Shown: positions 1-7,124 of the stretch, one piece after another
How positions within the stretch are numbered: position 1 is the first letter of the stretch
Layout of the letters: each line of letters opens with the position of its first letter
Source: Prevotella sp.
GTDB lineage: Bacteria; Bacteroidota; Bacteroidia; Bacteroidales; Bacteroidaceae
DNA: 49,956 bases
Direction: 5' to 3'
Assembly (NCBI GenBank): GCA_017459445.1
Contig: JAFUDJ010000034.1
Span: 1 to 49,956, forward strand
Made by a program: the position numbers and the translations under genes
Notes under the pieces: model-generated
Told to the model about the DNA's origin: nothing
Databases searched by the model: none
What the model saw: the letters and a program-made list of their open reading frames with translations, nothing else

Positions 1-201
1 CCTCAACCTTGCTCCGACCTCAACCCTTTCGGATGGTGTGAAGGCTATGTGAAGCCTTTTTGGCATGTTTGCGGCATCCCAGCACCTCTGAAACCCCTTT
101 ATATAAAGGGAAAGCGGGAATTCGTGTGAAAGGTGAAGGCATTTTTTTAAATCGTCTACGGGCGCGTGTACACGCGAGGTTAGCCTCGCCACCTGCCGCC
201 C

Positions 202-301
202 GATGCCTGTTTGCCTACCGCCGGATGCCTGTTTGCGGAAAAACGCTCACCGTTTTGGCGAAAACGCTCACCGTTTTCCGAAAAGCGCTCACCGTTTTCC
301 G
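202..301. repeat. Tandem array, 21-22 bp period
   Basis: Two copies of GATGCCTGTTTGC start at 202 and 224 (22 bp apart). They are followed by three copies of CGCTCACCGTTTT starting at 244, 265 and 286 (21 bp apart). Each of the last three is itself a small hairpin, AAAACG-CTCAC-CGTTTT (the third with AAAGCG). There is no spacer variation of CRISPR type. It resembles in period, not in sequence, the arrays at 16193, 19391 and 40005. Confidence 0.75.
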
Positions 302-374
302 TCCAACGGCGGCTCCGTCCGTTCCGTTTGAGCCTCCCTTGCTGCGTAAACCATTATTTAAAAGAGCGAAAAGG

Positions 375-400
375 GGAACAAAACAGGGCCGAAGCCCGGC
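375..400 (-). terminator. Hairpin downstream of the small gene
   Basis: On the minus strand, GGGC-TTCG-GCCC (387-398) carries a UUCG-type tetraloop and is followed by TGTTTTGTTCC. It lies about 20 bases after the stop codon of the 50-codon gene and is the likely terminator for it. The stem is only four to five base pairs, so this is a moderate call. Confidence 0.45.
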
Positions 401-420
401 TCCCATTCCCCTCAGAGTTG

Positions 421-573
421 TTATTCCTCGTCGTCGAAGAAACCTTCGCGACCGAGCAACTTGTCTTTATCACTTACTGTTCCGCTTTTTACGCCAACAG
501 AAGAGGCCGACTGAAGCAAAACTGTTTCTATGCGGATAACCTCCGCAGCAGGTGTCATATATGTCTTTTTCAT
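421..573 (-). CDS. Small 50-aa protein of the MKKTYxxPxxxVxxI type
   Basis: ATG at 573-571 and TAA at 423-421 give 50 residues starting MKKTYMTPAAEVIRIETVLL and ending in the acidic tail FFDDEE. It is too short for most gene callers. Bacteroidota, notably Prevotella, carry many unannotated small genes with the same layout: MKKTY, a Pro, a beta-strand such as VVKI, a Ser/Gly-rich middle and a D/E-rich tail; this is from memory of such genes, not from a search. No signal peptide or transmembrane segment is evident and the function is unknown. It lies 120 bases downstream of the BACON-domain gene on the same strand, with a GC-rich hairpin between, and is followed by a hairpin. No clean TAnnTTTG promoter is seen just upstream. 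Confidence 0.6.
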   Translation of the reverse strand: MKKTYMTPAAEVIRIETVLLQSASSVGVKSGTVSDKDKLLGREGFFDDEE

Positions 574-645
574 ACGTTTTGTCTTTTTGAAAGAAATTAT
601 CAGAAATTATTCGGAAATATTTTATGCAAGTCTGGCGCAGCCACT

Positions 646-678
646 CCCCGCCCCTAATAGGGGAGGGGCAGGGGTGGG
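646..678. repeat. G/C-tract palindrome (REP-like)
   Basis: CCCCGCCCC (646-654) pairs with GGGGAGGGG (660-668) across the loop TAATA, followed by a further CAGGGGTGGGG. It sits between the stop of the BACON-domain gene and the small gene and may end transcription of the former. G-tract palindromes of this kind are dispersed in Prevotella and Bacteroides genomes. A related C/G-tract palindrome lies inside the AAA ATPase gene at 36204-36290. Confidence 0.6.
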
Positions 679-693
679 GTTACACCGTTTTGA

Positions 694-2529
694 TTATTTA
701 ATTACAACTTTTTTACCATTCACGATGTACAGACCTTTAGTAGGCTGAGCGACGCGCTGACCGCTGAGGTTGTAAACTTCATTATTCACTCTTTCACTAT
801 TCATTAGCGTAGCGTCTATGCCAGTTGTTTCCTCGCCGAAGCTGAAGGCAAGGAAGGCACGAGCAGCAGTAGGAGCAGGCAGATAAACGCGACCAGCACC
901 CAACAAACCACCAGTCCACTTGTAGAAGCCGACACCTTCTGTATCTTTAGCCAATACATACACACCATCAGTAGTCTCATCGTCGCTCACCTCTAACAGG
1001 TTGTCAGCAGGATCATTCTCGTTAAGATTAAGGGCATCTGTGTCACACAGTGTGAATGAATGTGTACCAGCACCTTGCAGGAGAACGGGTTCTCCAGCAG
1101 GAATAACAAGAAGTTCTGCCAAGGTTGCCTTTGTTGCATCTGAACCGTCAACGATATAGGCAGTTACGCCCGAGGGCACTTCTACGTTGTTAGGTGCAAT
1201 CCATGTTGCCCAACCATCAGTGCCAACAACTTTCGATACAGTGCTGGGGCAATAGGTCACGGCAATGGTTGTATAGAAAGGATTACTTCCATTACGTGTG
1301 AATACGACGCTCTGTGCACAGCCCGTCCATGTAGCTGATTTGTTTCCGCTCGCAGCTTCATAACTTCCACTTGAAACGGTAACGGCATTTAGATTCTGCG
1401 TTCCCTCAAAATCAATCTGTGTAATAACATAACCGTCGGAGGCTGCAATTGTCATCTGCGTATCAGTATAGAGACGCAGGGTGCCATCTGTCCACCAACG
1501 CCAATACTTATTATCAGCAGTAGGTTCTGGAGTTATTGTGATGTTTCCTGCAGTAAATGTTTTGGCTTCCTTTATGTCTGTACCTGATGGCTGCAAGCCA
1601 GTACCATAGTCAAGTTCATCTGTATATGTGAAATCAAAGTAACCGTCAACTACTGTAGCAGGTATCTTGGCTTGTGTAATGGTTACCTCCTTTGTCACAG
1701 TCTTGTCAGTGTCGTATGTGTAGGTAAGGCGAACTATTGCGGAACGTGCTGCATCATCATTTTCCGTAGCAGTGAACGCAACAGCTGTAGAACTTACTGT
1801 ACCCACAGTTAACCAGTCGGATGATTCTTTTAATGCTGCTGTCAACACACCACCTGTAACGGGATTGTTAATGGTATAGACGATAGAACCTTCAGTGTCG
1901 TTGTATGCAATCTCTACTTTGTTTGCTGTAATGGAAGGAGTATTAGCTTCTGCTACTTCAACAAACAAATATTCGACATTCCCACTTTGCGACTTTTCGT
2001 AGCAAGCAAATCGAGTGCTACCTTGATTTCCCCGTATAGAACGAGCCGATGTCTGATTATTTGAAATTGTGGCTACATAACCTGTTTCATCGATGCTAAT
2101 TGTCCACTGCGAAGTGGTAAGCGAGTTATCGTCTGACTGATGAATATTGTTTGATGTATTTGTTAACGCAACATATTTCTTGTCAGTGTTATCGTATAGC
2201 GTCCAGCTATCTTCTTCTCCTCCTAAAGTCAATATATGAGCATCATCTATAGAAGTGATCGATAAGGTTGTAAAATCATCAATGTCGCCAGAGACTGTTA
2301 CAGATGTGGAACCATAATAGGACTTAGAACTATTATAAGTTCCAAATGACAGCCAAGTTGGATCCGTCATTTTGTTTGTCTTGTAACGATTGACTATCAA
2401 GTAGTTTTTTCCTGCCTCCAACTGGCTAGTAGATGTCACCGGGACATAATCTGTTGCCCACAACTGCGTACTTCCTACTATTAGGGCGAATAGCAGGAGC
2501 ATCCTTGTAAGTAAATTTCTTTGTTTCAT
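694..2529 (-). CDS. Secreted BACON-domain protein with C-terminal sorting motif
   Basis: 611 residues. A signal peptide (residues 1-25, hydrophobic core MLLLFALIVGS, cleavage after LWA) shows export. Residues about 198-289 read as a BACON domain: SSDWLTV, then alternating strands ending VTKEVTITQA; these are often carbohydrate- or mucin-associated all-beta modules. Residues about 30-195 and 300-540 are further beta-rich segments I cannot name. The last 27 residues (VYNLSGQRVAQPTKGLYIVN and a basic end) match the C-terminal sorting motif of Prevotella surface proteins, suggesting type IX secretion or surface anchoring. The gene is AT-richer than most of the window. Just before the sorting motif, codons for MNSERVNNE are made of the TGAATAG-type heptamer also found in leaders at 43089 and 35696. 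No enzymatic domain is recognised. Confidence 0.85.
   Translation of the reverse strand: MKQRNLLTRMLLLFALIVGSTQLWATDYVPVTSTSQLEAGKNYLIVNRYKTNKMTDPTWLSFGTYNSSKSYYGSTSVTVSGDIDDFTTLSITSIDDAHILTLGGEEDSWTLYDNTDKKYVALTNTSNNIHQSDDNSLTTSQWTISIDETGYVATISNNQTSARSIRGNQGSTRFACYEKSQSGNVEYLFVEVAEANTPSITANKVEIAYNDTEGSIVYTINNPVTGGVLTAALKESSDWLTVGTVSSTAVAFTATENDDAARSAIVRLTYTYDTDKTVTKEVTITQAKIPATVVDGYFDFTYTDELDYGTGLQPSGTDIKEAKTFTAGNITITPEPTADNKYWRWWTDGTLRLYTDTQMTIAASDGYVITQIDFEGTQNLNAVTVSSGSYEAASGNKSATWTGCAQSVVFTRNGSNPFYTTIAVTYCPSTVSKVVGTDGWATWIAPNNVEVPSGVTAYIVDGSDATKATLAELLVIPAGEPVLLQGAGTHSFTLCDTDALNLNENDPADNLLEVSDDETTDGVYVLAKDTEGVGFYKWTGGLLGAGRVYLPAPTAARAFLAFSFGEETTGIDATLMNSERVNNEVYNLSGQRVAQPTKGLYIVNGKKVVIK
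780..806 (-). repeat. TGAAWAR heptamer repeat inside the coding region
   Basis: On the minus strand TGAATAG, TGAAAGAG, TGAATAA and TGAAG follow one another (7-8 base period) and encode MNSERVNNE between the body of the protein and its sorting motif. The same words form the leader of the DUF3316 gene (43089-43123) and the AAA/DUF4435 junction (35696-35720). Confidence 0.6.
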
Positions 2530-2610
2530 AATTTTGTTGTTATTAAATAATTATATTGAATATTGTTTTGCTTTAACTCATGTCTTACTCCATTGGTACA
2601 TCGTTTCCTT

Positions 2611-3396
2611 CTATTCCTTTTTGCCGATAGGGTTATAAAGATTGGAAAATTTCACCTTCTTCGTAGCGTGTTCAAGTCCCACTCGTCGTAACAGCTCTAC
2701 GTAATTCTTCTGATAATATTCAGGTGTCCACGGGTCGAAGACGACTTCTTCTACATATTGGTTGATGTCAAAGGGATATGTCCATGTCTTTGTTTCTGCC
2801 GAAGCGGTCTCGTCACAGACCAACAGGCGTACCTCATTTTCACTTTCAAATGCCTTGCGTTTGGCAAGCAGAAGCATTATTTCGGAATTAAGCAGTATTC
2901 TGCGAGCCTCTCCGCTGACAGAAGCGAGGTCGGCCACGCCTTTCGACGATTCAGCAAAGATGTCTATGTCATTTTTATCTATATAAGATACTGGTGCAAG
3001 AATGAACCGTGCGTCGCCTGCGCTGAATGCCCGCAGACTCTGTTTGAGATGTTCTATAGAAACCTTTATCTTCACACAACGTGTGACACCATTTTGGGAC
3101 AGGTTGCGCCAGATACTGTCACTCTCTGGTGTCAGGCTCCAGCACTGTCCGAACCAACGTTTAGATTTATGTGGGGCATCATGCGACAGCAATAATTTCT
3201 CATAGGGGTCTTGCCACATCCACGGCCGTACAAGAGTATTCGTTGAAAGGATAGACGTACTTCCCCTTGAACTGCAAAGGAACATGTCAAGGAACTGCTC
3301 TAACGTCATGACACGATACAACATTTCCTCACTAGAAGTCACCTCAATTCGGGCCTTTAGATGTTGATAGTAGAAATCATTTGTTATTTCATCCAT
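2611..3396 (-). CDS. DUF2971-like protein
   Basis: 261 residues, no signal peptide, presumably cytosolic. Features fitting DUF2971: an N-terminal YRVMTLEQF segment, a W-x-DPYE motif near residue 60 (the family usually has a FNDPFD-type stretch there), a central WSLTPESDSIWRNLS block resembling the 'S....LMWSHYA' block, and a late K.FESENEVRLL block matching 'K...W..E.E.R'. The biochemical role of DUF2971 is unknown; members occur sporadically, often in accessory or defence-rich DNA. The gene is AT-richer than the downstream core genes and is preceded by a long leader (3397-3680) with its own promoter, which suggests a separately acquired unit. Assignment to DUF2971 is from motif layout only. 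Confidence 0.65.
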   Translation of the reverse strand: MDEITNDFYYQHLKARIEVTSSEEMLYRVMTLEQFLDMFLCSSRGSTSILSTNTLVRPWMWQDPYEKLLLSHDAPHKSKRWFGQCWSLTPESDSIWRNLSQNGVTRCVKIKVSIEHLKQSLRAFSAGDARFILAPVSYIDKNDIDIFAESSKGVADLASVSGEARRILLNSEIMLLLAKRKAFESENEVRLLVCDETASAETKTWTYPFDINQYVEEVVFDPWTPEYYQKNYVELLRRVGLEHATKKVKFSNLYNPIGKKE

Positions 3397-3681
3397 CGAT
3401 TCTTATCCCATGCGGTCCCCGCCGTCCCTCGCGCGAACCTTAATTATATTATACGTCAGAAGCGTGGAACTGATATGCTCCATGTCTCTGTTCAAAGGCT
3501 CTGGTAAACCCGCAATAAAAGATATAGATACAATCAGCCCACGCTATACAGCGTGAACCGTTGACATCTTCGTCTTGTTATTGCTTTTTGAAATTTACCA
3601 GATTTCTTGAACACAAGAGCGAAGCACAACGCTTCATTAATTCAACAATGTCTGCCGCACAGTATACACCATACGGCGCTG

Positions 3682-3713
3682 CAAAGATACAAACAAATAT
3701 CGAACCAGCCAAA
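3682..3713 (-). promoter_or_regulatory. Bacteroidota promoter upstream of DUF2971 leader
   Basis: Read on the minus strand: TTTG (3713-3710), 20 bases, TATCTTTG (3689-3682). This is an exact fit to the Bacteroidota primary sigma consensus TTTG-N19/20-TAnnTTTG. The -33 element begins within the T-run that ends the glmM terminator. Confidence 0.75.
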
Positions 3714-3717
3714 GAAA

Positions 3718-3754
3718 AAGCCGGAAAAGTGCGACGAGGCAACTTTTCCGGCTT
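3718..3754 (-). terminator. Terminator of glmM
   Basis: Perfect 12-bp stem AAGCCGGAAAAG / CTTTTCCGGCTT with a 13-base loop (3730-3742), followed on the minus strand by TTTCTTTGG. It lies about 50 bases past the glmM stop. Confidence 0.8.
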
Positions 3755-3802
3755 AAAAAGTGCAGGACAGATACGGTCTGCGACGCTTTGTTTAGGCGCT
3801 GA

Positions 3803-5239
3803 CTACTGCATGTCGTAGACCACCTGCATGAGGCGCTTGCCTATCTCGTCGGCCTGCTCCATGGTGGCCGCCTCGCTATAGACGCGGATGATGGGCTCGG
3901 TGTTCGACTTGCGCAGGTGCACCCAGCGGTCGGGGAAGTCGATTTTCACGCCGTCGATGTCGTTGACGGTGGCCGTGGGGTCGGCAGCAAACATATCCTT
4001 TACCTTGCGGAGGATGGCATCGACATCAGTATCGGGCGTGAGGTCGATGCGGTTTTTGGCTATCTGGTAGTCGGGGAAGGTGCGGCGCAGCTCGCTGACC
4101 TTGCAGCCCTTCTTGGCCAGCGAGGTCAGGAAGAGGGCTATGCCGACGAGGGCGTCGCGGCCGTAATGGCTCTCGGGATAGATGACGCCGCCGTTGCCTT
4201 CGCCGCCGATGACGGCACCCACCTCCTTCATCTTCGTGGTAACGTTGACTTCGCCGACGGCGGCTGCGGCGTAGCGCCCGCCATGACGCTCGGTGACATC
4301 GCGCAGGGCGCGGGTCGAAGAGAGGTTGGAAACGGTAGTGAGGGGGGTGCTGACGGGTGAACCGTCAGCCACAGGAGCTGCGGCGGGGGTATTGGCCAGC
4401 ACATAGTCGGCAACGCTAACCAGCGTATACTCCTCGCCGAACATGGTGCCGTCCTCGCAGATGAATGCCAGGCGGTCGACATCCGGGTCGACGACGATGC
4501 CGAGGTCATAGCGCCCTGTCTTCATCTCATCCATGATACCCGTCAGGTTCTTCTCCAACGGCTCGGGGTTATGGGCGAACTCACCCGTCACCTCGGCGTT
4601 GAGGAACTTGAAGCCGACGCCTAAGCGCTCGAGCAGCTTGGGCAGGATGATGCCGCCGACGCTGTTGATGCTGTCGACGCAGACCGTGAAGCGGGCCTTG
4701 CGCACGAGGTCGGCATCGACCAGACGGAGGTCGAGGACTGACTGGATATGGCGGTCGTCGAAGCTATGGTCGACGGTGACGTGGCCGATGCGGTCGACGG
4801 TGGCATACTCGAACTGTTCCTTCTCGGCCATGGCCAGCACCTCCTTGCCGTCGGCATCGGTGAGGAACTCGCCCTCGCCGTTGAGCAGCTTCAGGGCATT
4901 CCACTGGCGCGGATTATGGGAGGCGGTGATGATGATGCCGCCGTCGGCGCCACTCATGCGGACGGCCAGCTCAGTGGTCGGCGTGGTGGCATAGCCGATG
5001 TCGAGGACTTCGCAGCCCATGCCGACGAGCGTGCCACATACTACGTCGCGCACCATCGGGCCGGAGATGCGGCCGTCGCGGCCGACAACGATTTTCACGG
5101 GGCCGTCGTGGGCGGCTTTCTGGGATATGAAGGTGGCGTATGCGGTGGTGAACTTCACGATATCCAGCGGATTCAGCGTATCGCCGGGGCGCCCGCCGAT
5201 AGTGCCGCGGATGCCGGAAATGGATTTGATTAAAGTCAT
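3803..5239 (-). CDS. glmM: Phosphoglucosamine mutase
   Basis: 478 residues, alpha-D-phosphohexomutase family. It converts glucosamine-6-phosphate to glucosamine-1-phosphate on the way to UDP-GlcNAc for peptidoglycan and LPS. Visible: the phosphoserine loop TASHNPRQWN (Ser107), metal loop DPDVDRLAF (251-259), sugar-binding GGEGNGG and the C-terminal phosphate-binding RKSNTEPIIR. A phosphomannomutase role cannot be excluded, but length and motifs favour GlmM. The protein is about 16 residues longer than I recall for Bacteroides GlmM (462), the extra being an Ala/Pro/Ser stretch at about 285-300 (PAAAPVADGSPVSTP) encoded by DNA containing an 8-bp hairpin. The leader carries an 8-bp-period CG array. 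It follows the DUF4827 gene at a 111-base gap and ends at a strong terminator. Confidence 0.92.
   Translation of the reverse strand: MTLIKSISGIRGTIGGRPGDTLNPLDIVKFTTAYATFISQKAAHDGPVKIVVGRDGRISGPMVRDVVCGTLVGMGCEVLDIGYATTPTTELAVRMSGADGGIIITASHNPRQWNALKLLNGEGEFLTDADGKEVLAMAEKEQFEYATVDRIGHVTVDHSFDDRHIQSVLDLRLVDADLVRKARFTVCVDSINSVGGIILPKLLERLGVGFKFLNAEVTGEFAHNPEPLEKNLTGIMDEMKTGRYDLGIVVDPDVDRLAFICEDGTMFGEEYTLVSVADYVLANTPAAAPVADGSPVSTPLTTVSNLSSTRALRDVTERHGGRYAAAAVGEVNVTTKMKEVGAVIGGEGNGGVIYPESHYGRDALVGIALFLTSLAKKGCKVSELRRTFPDYQIAKNRIDLTPDTDVDAILRKVKDMFAADPTATVNDIDGVKIDFPDRWVHLRKSNTEPIIRVYSEAATMEQADEIGKRLMQVVYDMQ
4349..4369. repeat. Hairpin inside glmM, in an apparent in-frame insertion
   Basis: GCTGACGG (4349-4356) and CCGTCAGC (4362-4369) form a perfect 8-bp stem with the loop GTGAA. 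It encodes part of the Ala/Pro/Ser-rich stretch at residues 290-297 of GlmM, which lies between the metal loop and the conserved TVSNLSSTRALRDV and is not expected in the family. Confidence 0.55.
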
Positions 5240-5261
5240 TTTCTTATTGAGGATTTAGGGA

Positions 5262-5335
5262 TTTTCGATTTTTCGAAATTTCGAAATTTCGAGATTTCGA
5301 TTTCTCGGTAATTCGATTTCTCGGTAATTCGATTT
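5262..5335. repeat. 8-bp-period CG array in the glmM leader
   Basis: CG dinucleotides occur at 5266, 5274, 5282, 5290, 5298, 5306, 5314, 5322 and 5330, exactly every 8 bases, in units of the form AAATTTCG / AATTACCG / AGAAATCG as read toward glmM. The array ends about 25 bases before the glmM ATG. The rfbB leader (22171-22314) has the same period, consensus and orientation relative to its gene. Confidence 0.9.
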
Positions 5336-5350
5336 TCATTTATCATTTAG

Positions 5351-6019
5351 TTATCTTTCCCGCTCGTAGGTTATCTCGTAATAGCAGGGATAGACGCTGG
5401 CGGAGGCATCGGCCGTGCCTTGCGAATGGGGGACGATGAGGCGCACCTTGGCCACCTCGTCGTCATCACTCAGGGGATTGGGGCGCCCCACATTGACATA
5501 GTTGAGGGGTACGAGCCAGCCGCCGGGAACGGTGGATGAGCCGTGATACTGATACATCATGCCCGAGATGAAGGAGGCCGTGATGGTCGTTCCCGTGCGC
5601 TCCACGCTCATCTTGTCGATGAAGTTAGCCACGTTGACGGAGCCATAGCCGCTGATGTAGTAATAGGCCATCTGGTCGTTGCGGATGAGCACGGAGTCGA
5701 GCAGCAGGTTACGCTCCTGAAAGCGGCACAGCAGTGTCACGCTTTTGTTTTCCTCCAGCTTCTCGCCGCAGCCCTGGCGCACGATTTGCATATAGACACC
5801 AGTGCGGTCGAAGCGTACATACTGGTTGCTGGCCACGTCGGTGGTATTGCCCTGTGCGTTGAACAGTTCCTCGCTGATGACCTGTATGCCCTGCTTGTTG
5901 ATGAAACGGCTGATGGCATCCTGCTCCTTCGCCTTCATGTCGGCATAGGTTTCGTACTTCTCGCAGGCCGTCATCAAGGCGCAAAGCAGACATATAATCG
6001 GGAAAAATAACCTCTTCAT
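5351..6019 (-). CDS. DUF4827 lipoprotein (FKBP-like fold family)
   Basis: 222 residues. Type II signal peptide with lipobox LMTAC (Cys19), so an envelope lipoprotein. The body matches DUF4827 of Bacteroidota: an alpha-helical start (MKAKEQDAISRFINKQG), then beta-rich sequence with VYMQIVRQG, ENKSVTLLCRF and the late GWLVPLNYV. The layout resembles FKBP-type isomerases, but the active-site residues of FKBP are not obvious, so catalytic activity is doubtful. It lies 66 bases after the DHH phosphoesterase gene and 111 before glmM, in the same direction, consistent with one transcript from the promoter at 8103-8133. Confidence 0.8.
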   Translation of the reverse strand: MKRLFFPIICLLCALMTACEKYETYADMKAKEQDAISRFINKQGIQVISEELFNAQGNTTDVASNQYVRFDRTGVYMQIVRQGCGEKLEENKSVTLLCRFQERNLLLDSVLIRNDQMAYYYISGYGSVNVANFIDKMSVERTGTTITASFISGMMYQYHGSSTVPGGWLVPLNYVNVGRPNPLSDDDEVAKVRLIVPHSQGTADASASVYPCYYEITYERER

Positions 6020-6085
6020 GATAGTTGCATGTTGGATTTCGGGCGCAAAATTACTAAATTCCTTCCAAATATCAGCAATATTAGG

Positions 6086-7120
6086 CTACTTTAACTTGTC
6101 TTCAAACGCCTGCAGCGCCAGCTTGACCGTGTCGACGGCCTGCCCCATGGTGCCTTCGAGGCGTCCGCCGGAAGCATTCAGATGGCCTCCGCCGTTAAAG
6201 AAGCGGGCCGCCATCTCGTTGCAGGGGAACTGGTCGACGGAGCGCAGGCTGACCCACACAAGGTTGTCGCGGTCGGTGTCTTCGCGCAGCGATATGCTGA
6301 GCTTCAGTCCCTTGATTTGCAGCGGCATGTTGACCAGGCCCTCGGCATCGCCCTTGACGAAGTGGAAGTGCTTCAGGTCCTGACGCGTCAGCGTGAACCA
6401 CGCGGCATGCCGGCGGGCGTCGACAGTCAGTTTGTTACAGAGCACATGGCCCACCAGCCGCAGCCGGTGCTCGCTGTAGTTATGATAGACGTTACGGTAG
6501 ATTTTATCCTTGTCGATGCGCTTGGTAAGCAGCTGACTGATAATATAGTAGATGTCGGGGTCGGAAGAATTGTAGGTGAAGCCGCCCGTATCGGTCATCA
6601 TGCCGCAGTAGACAGGCACGGCGAAGTGCTTCATAAGCCTGTCGAAGAGTCCTAACTGCCAGACGATGCGGAACACCAGTTCGCAGGTAGACGACATTTC
6701 GGGATGCGAGATGCAGAGCACGGTGTCGATGTCCGGGTCAAGATGATGGTCGATAAGCACCTTCCTGGCCGGCGAGGCACAGAGCGAGGCAGCCATGTCG
6801 TCGGTCCGCGAGGCTGTGTTGAAGTCGAGACATATCAGCAGGTCGGCCACCCGCAGCACTGCGTCGACATACTCCTTGCGCTTGTCGTAGCGCACGATTT
6901 TCTCCGAATTAGGCAGCCACTGCAGGTAGTCAGGATATTGGTCAGGGACGACCATGAGCGGTTCCTTGCCCAGCAGGCGCAGCACCTCGGCCATGCCCAG
7001 CACGGCCCCCAGGGCGTCGCCGTCGGGATGCTGGTGACAGCAGAGCACAACGGTCTGCGTATCTTCAAGCAGGGAGTGCAGCAAGCTACACTCCCCGTCA
7101 GTCATTACTGGTTTCAGCAT
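6086..7120 (-). CDS. DHH/DHHA1 phosphoesterase (NrnA-like)
   Basis: 344 residues. DHH domain: HQHPDGDALGA (metal ligands, residues about 29-39), CLDFN, and the eponymous DHH within VLIDHHLDPD. DHHA1 domain: GGGHLNASGGRL near the C-terminus, binding the substrate. NrnA-type proteins degrade short oligoribonucleotides (nanoRNA) and dephosphorylate pAp; related members cleave cyclic dinucleotides. There is no membrane or GGDEF part, so it is a cytosolic NrnA-like enzyme rather than GdpP. It starts four bases after the stop of the upstream nucleotidyltransferase, so the two are co-transcribed. Confidence 0.88.
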   Translation of the reverse strand: MLKPVMTDGECSLLHSLLEDTQTVVLCCHQHPDGDALGAVLGMAEVLRLLGKEPLMVVPDQYPDYLQWLPNSEKIVRYDKRKEYVDAVLRVADLLICLDFNTASRTDDMAASLCASPARKVLIDHHLDPDIDTVLCISHPEMSSTCELVFRIVWQLGLFDRLMKHFAVPVYCGMMTDTGGFTYNSSDPDIYYIISQLLTKRIDKDKIYRNVYHNYSEHRLRLVGHVLCNKLTVDARRHAAWFTLTRQDLKHFHFVKGDAEGLVNMPLQIKGLKLSISLREDTDRDNLVWVSLRSVDQFPCNEMAARFFNGGGHLNASGGRLEGTMGQAVDTVKLALQAFEDKLK

Positions 7121-7124
7121 GGGT

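Larger units (their letters stand above)
1..420. other. Gene-poor left edge with palindromes and a short array
   Basis: No convincing protein gene is seen here. The open frames on the plus strand are low-complexity and match no family I know. Visible structure: a perfect 16-bp palindrome CCCTTTATATAAAGGG (95-110), a perfect 14-bp palindrome CGCGTGTACACGCG (163-176) running into a hairpin GCGAGG/CCTCGC (174-189), the 21-22 bp array at 202-301, and a hairpin at 387-398 downstream of the small gene at 421-573. The window starts inside this region, so the flanking gene to the left is unknown. Confidence 0.6.
3397..3802. other. Intergenic leader between DUF2971 gene and glmM
   Basis: About 400 bases without a confident protein gene. 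From right to left on the minus strand it holds the glmM terminator (3718-3754), a strong promoter match (3682-3713) and then roughly 280 bases of leader. The leader contains a 19-codon open frame MKRCASLLCSRN... (about 3650-3590), a seven-codon frame, and a hairpin CACGCT-GTAT-AGCGTG (about 3541-3556). The leader could be a 5' UTR of the DUF2971 gene or carry a small RNA; the sequence does not decide. Confidence 0.5.

Noticed and set aside
60-657. Two overlapping plus-strand frames at the left edge
   Set aside because: They translate the 21-22 bp array and the antisense of the 50-residue gene into low-complexity sequence; no family features.
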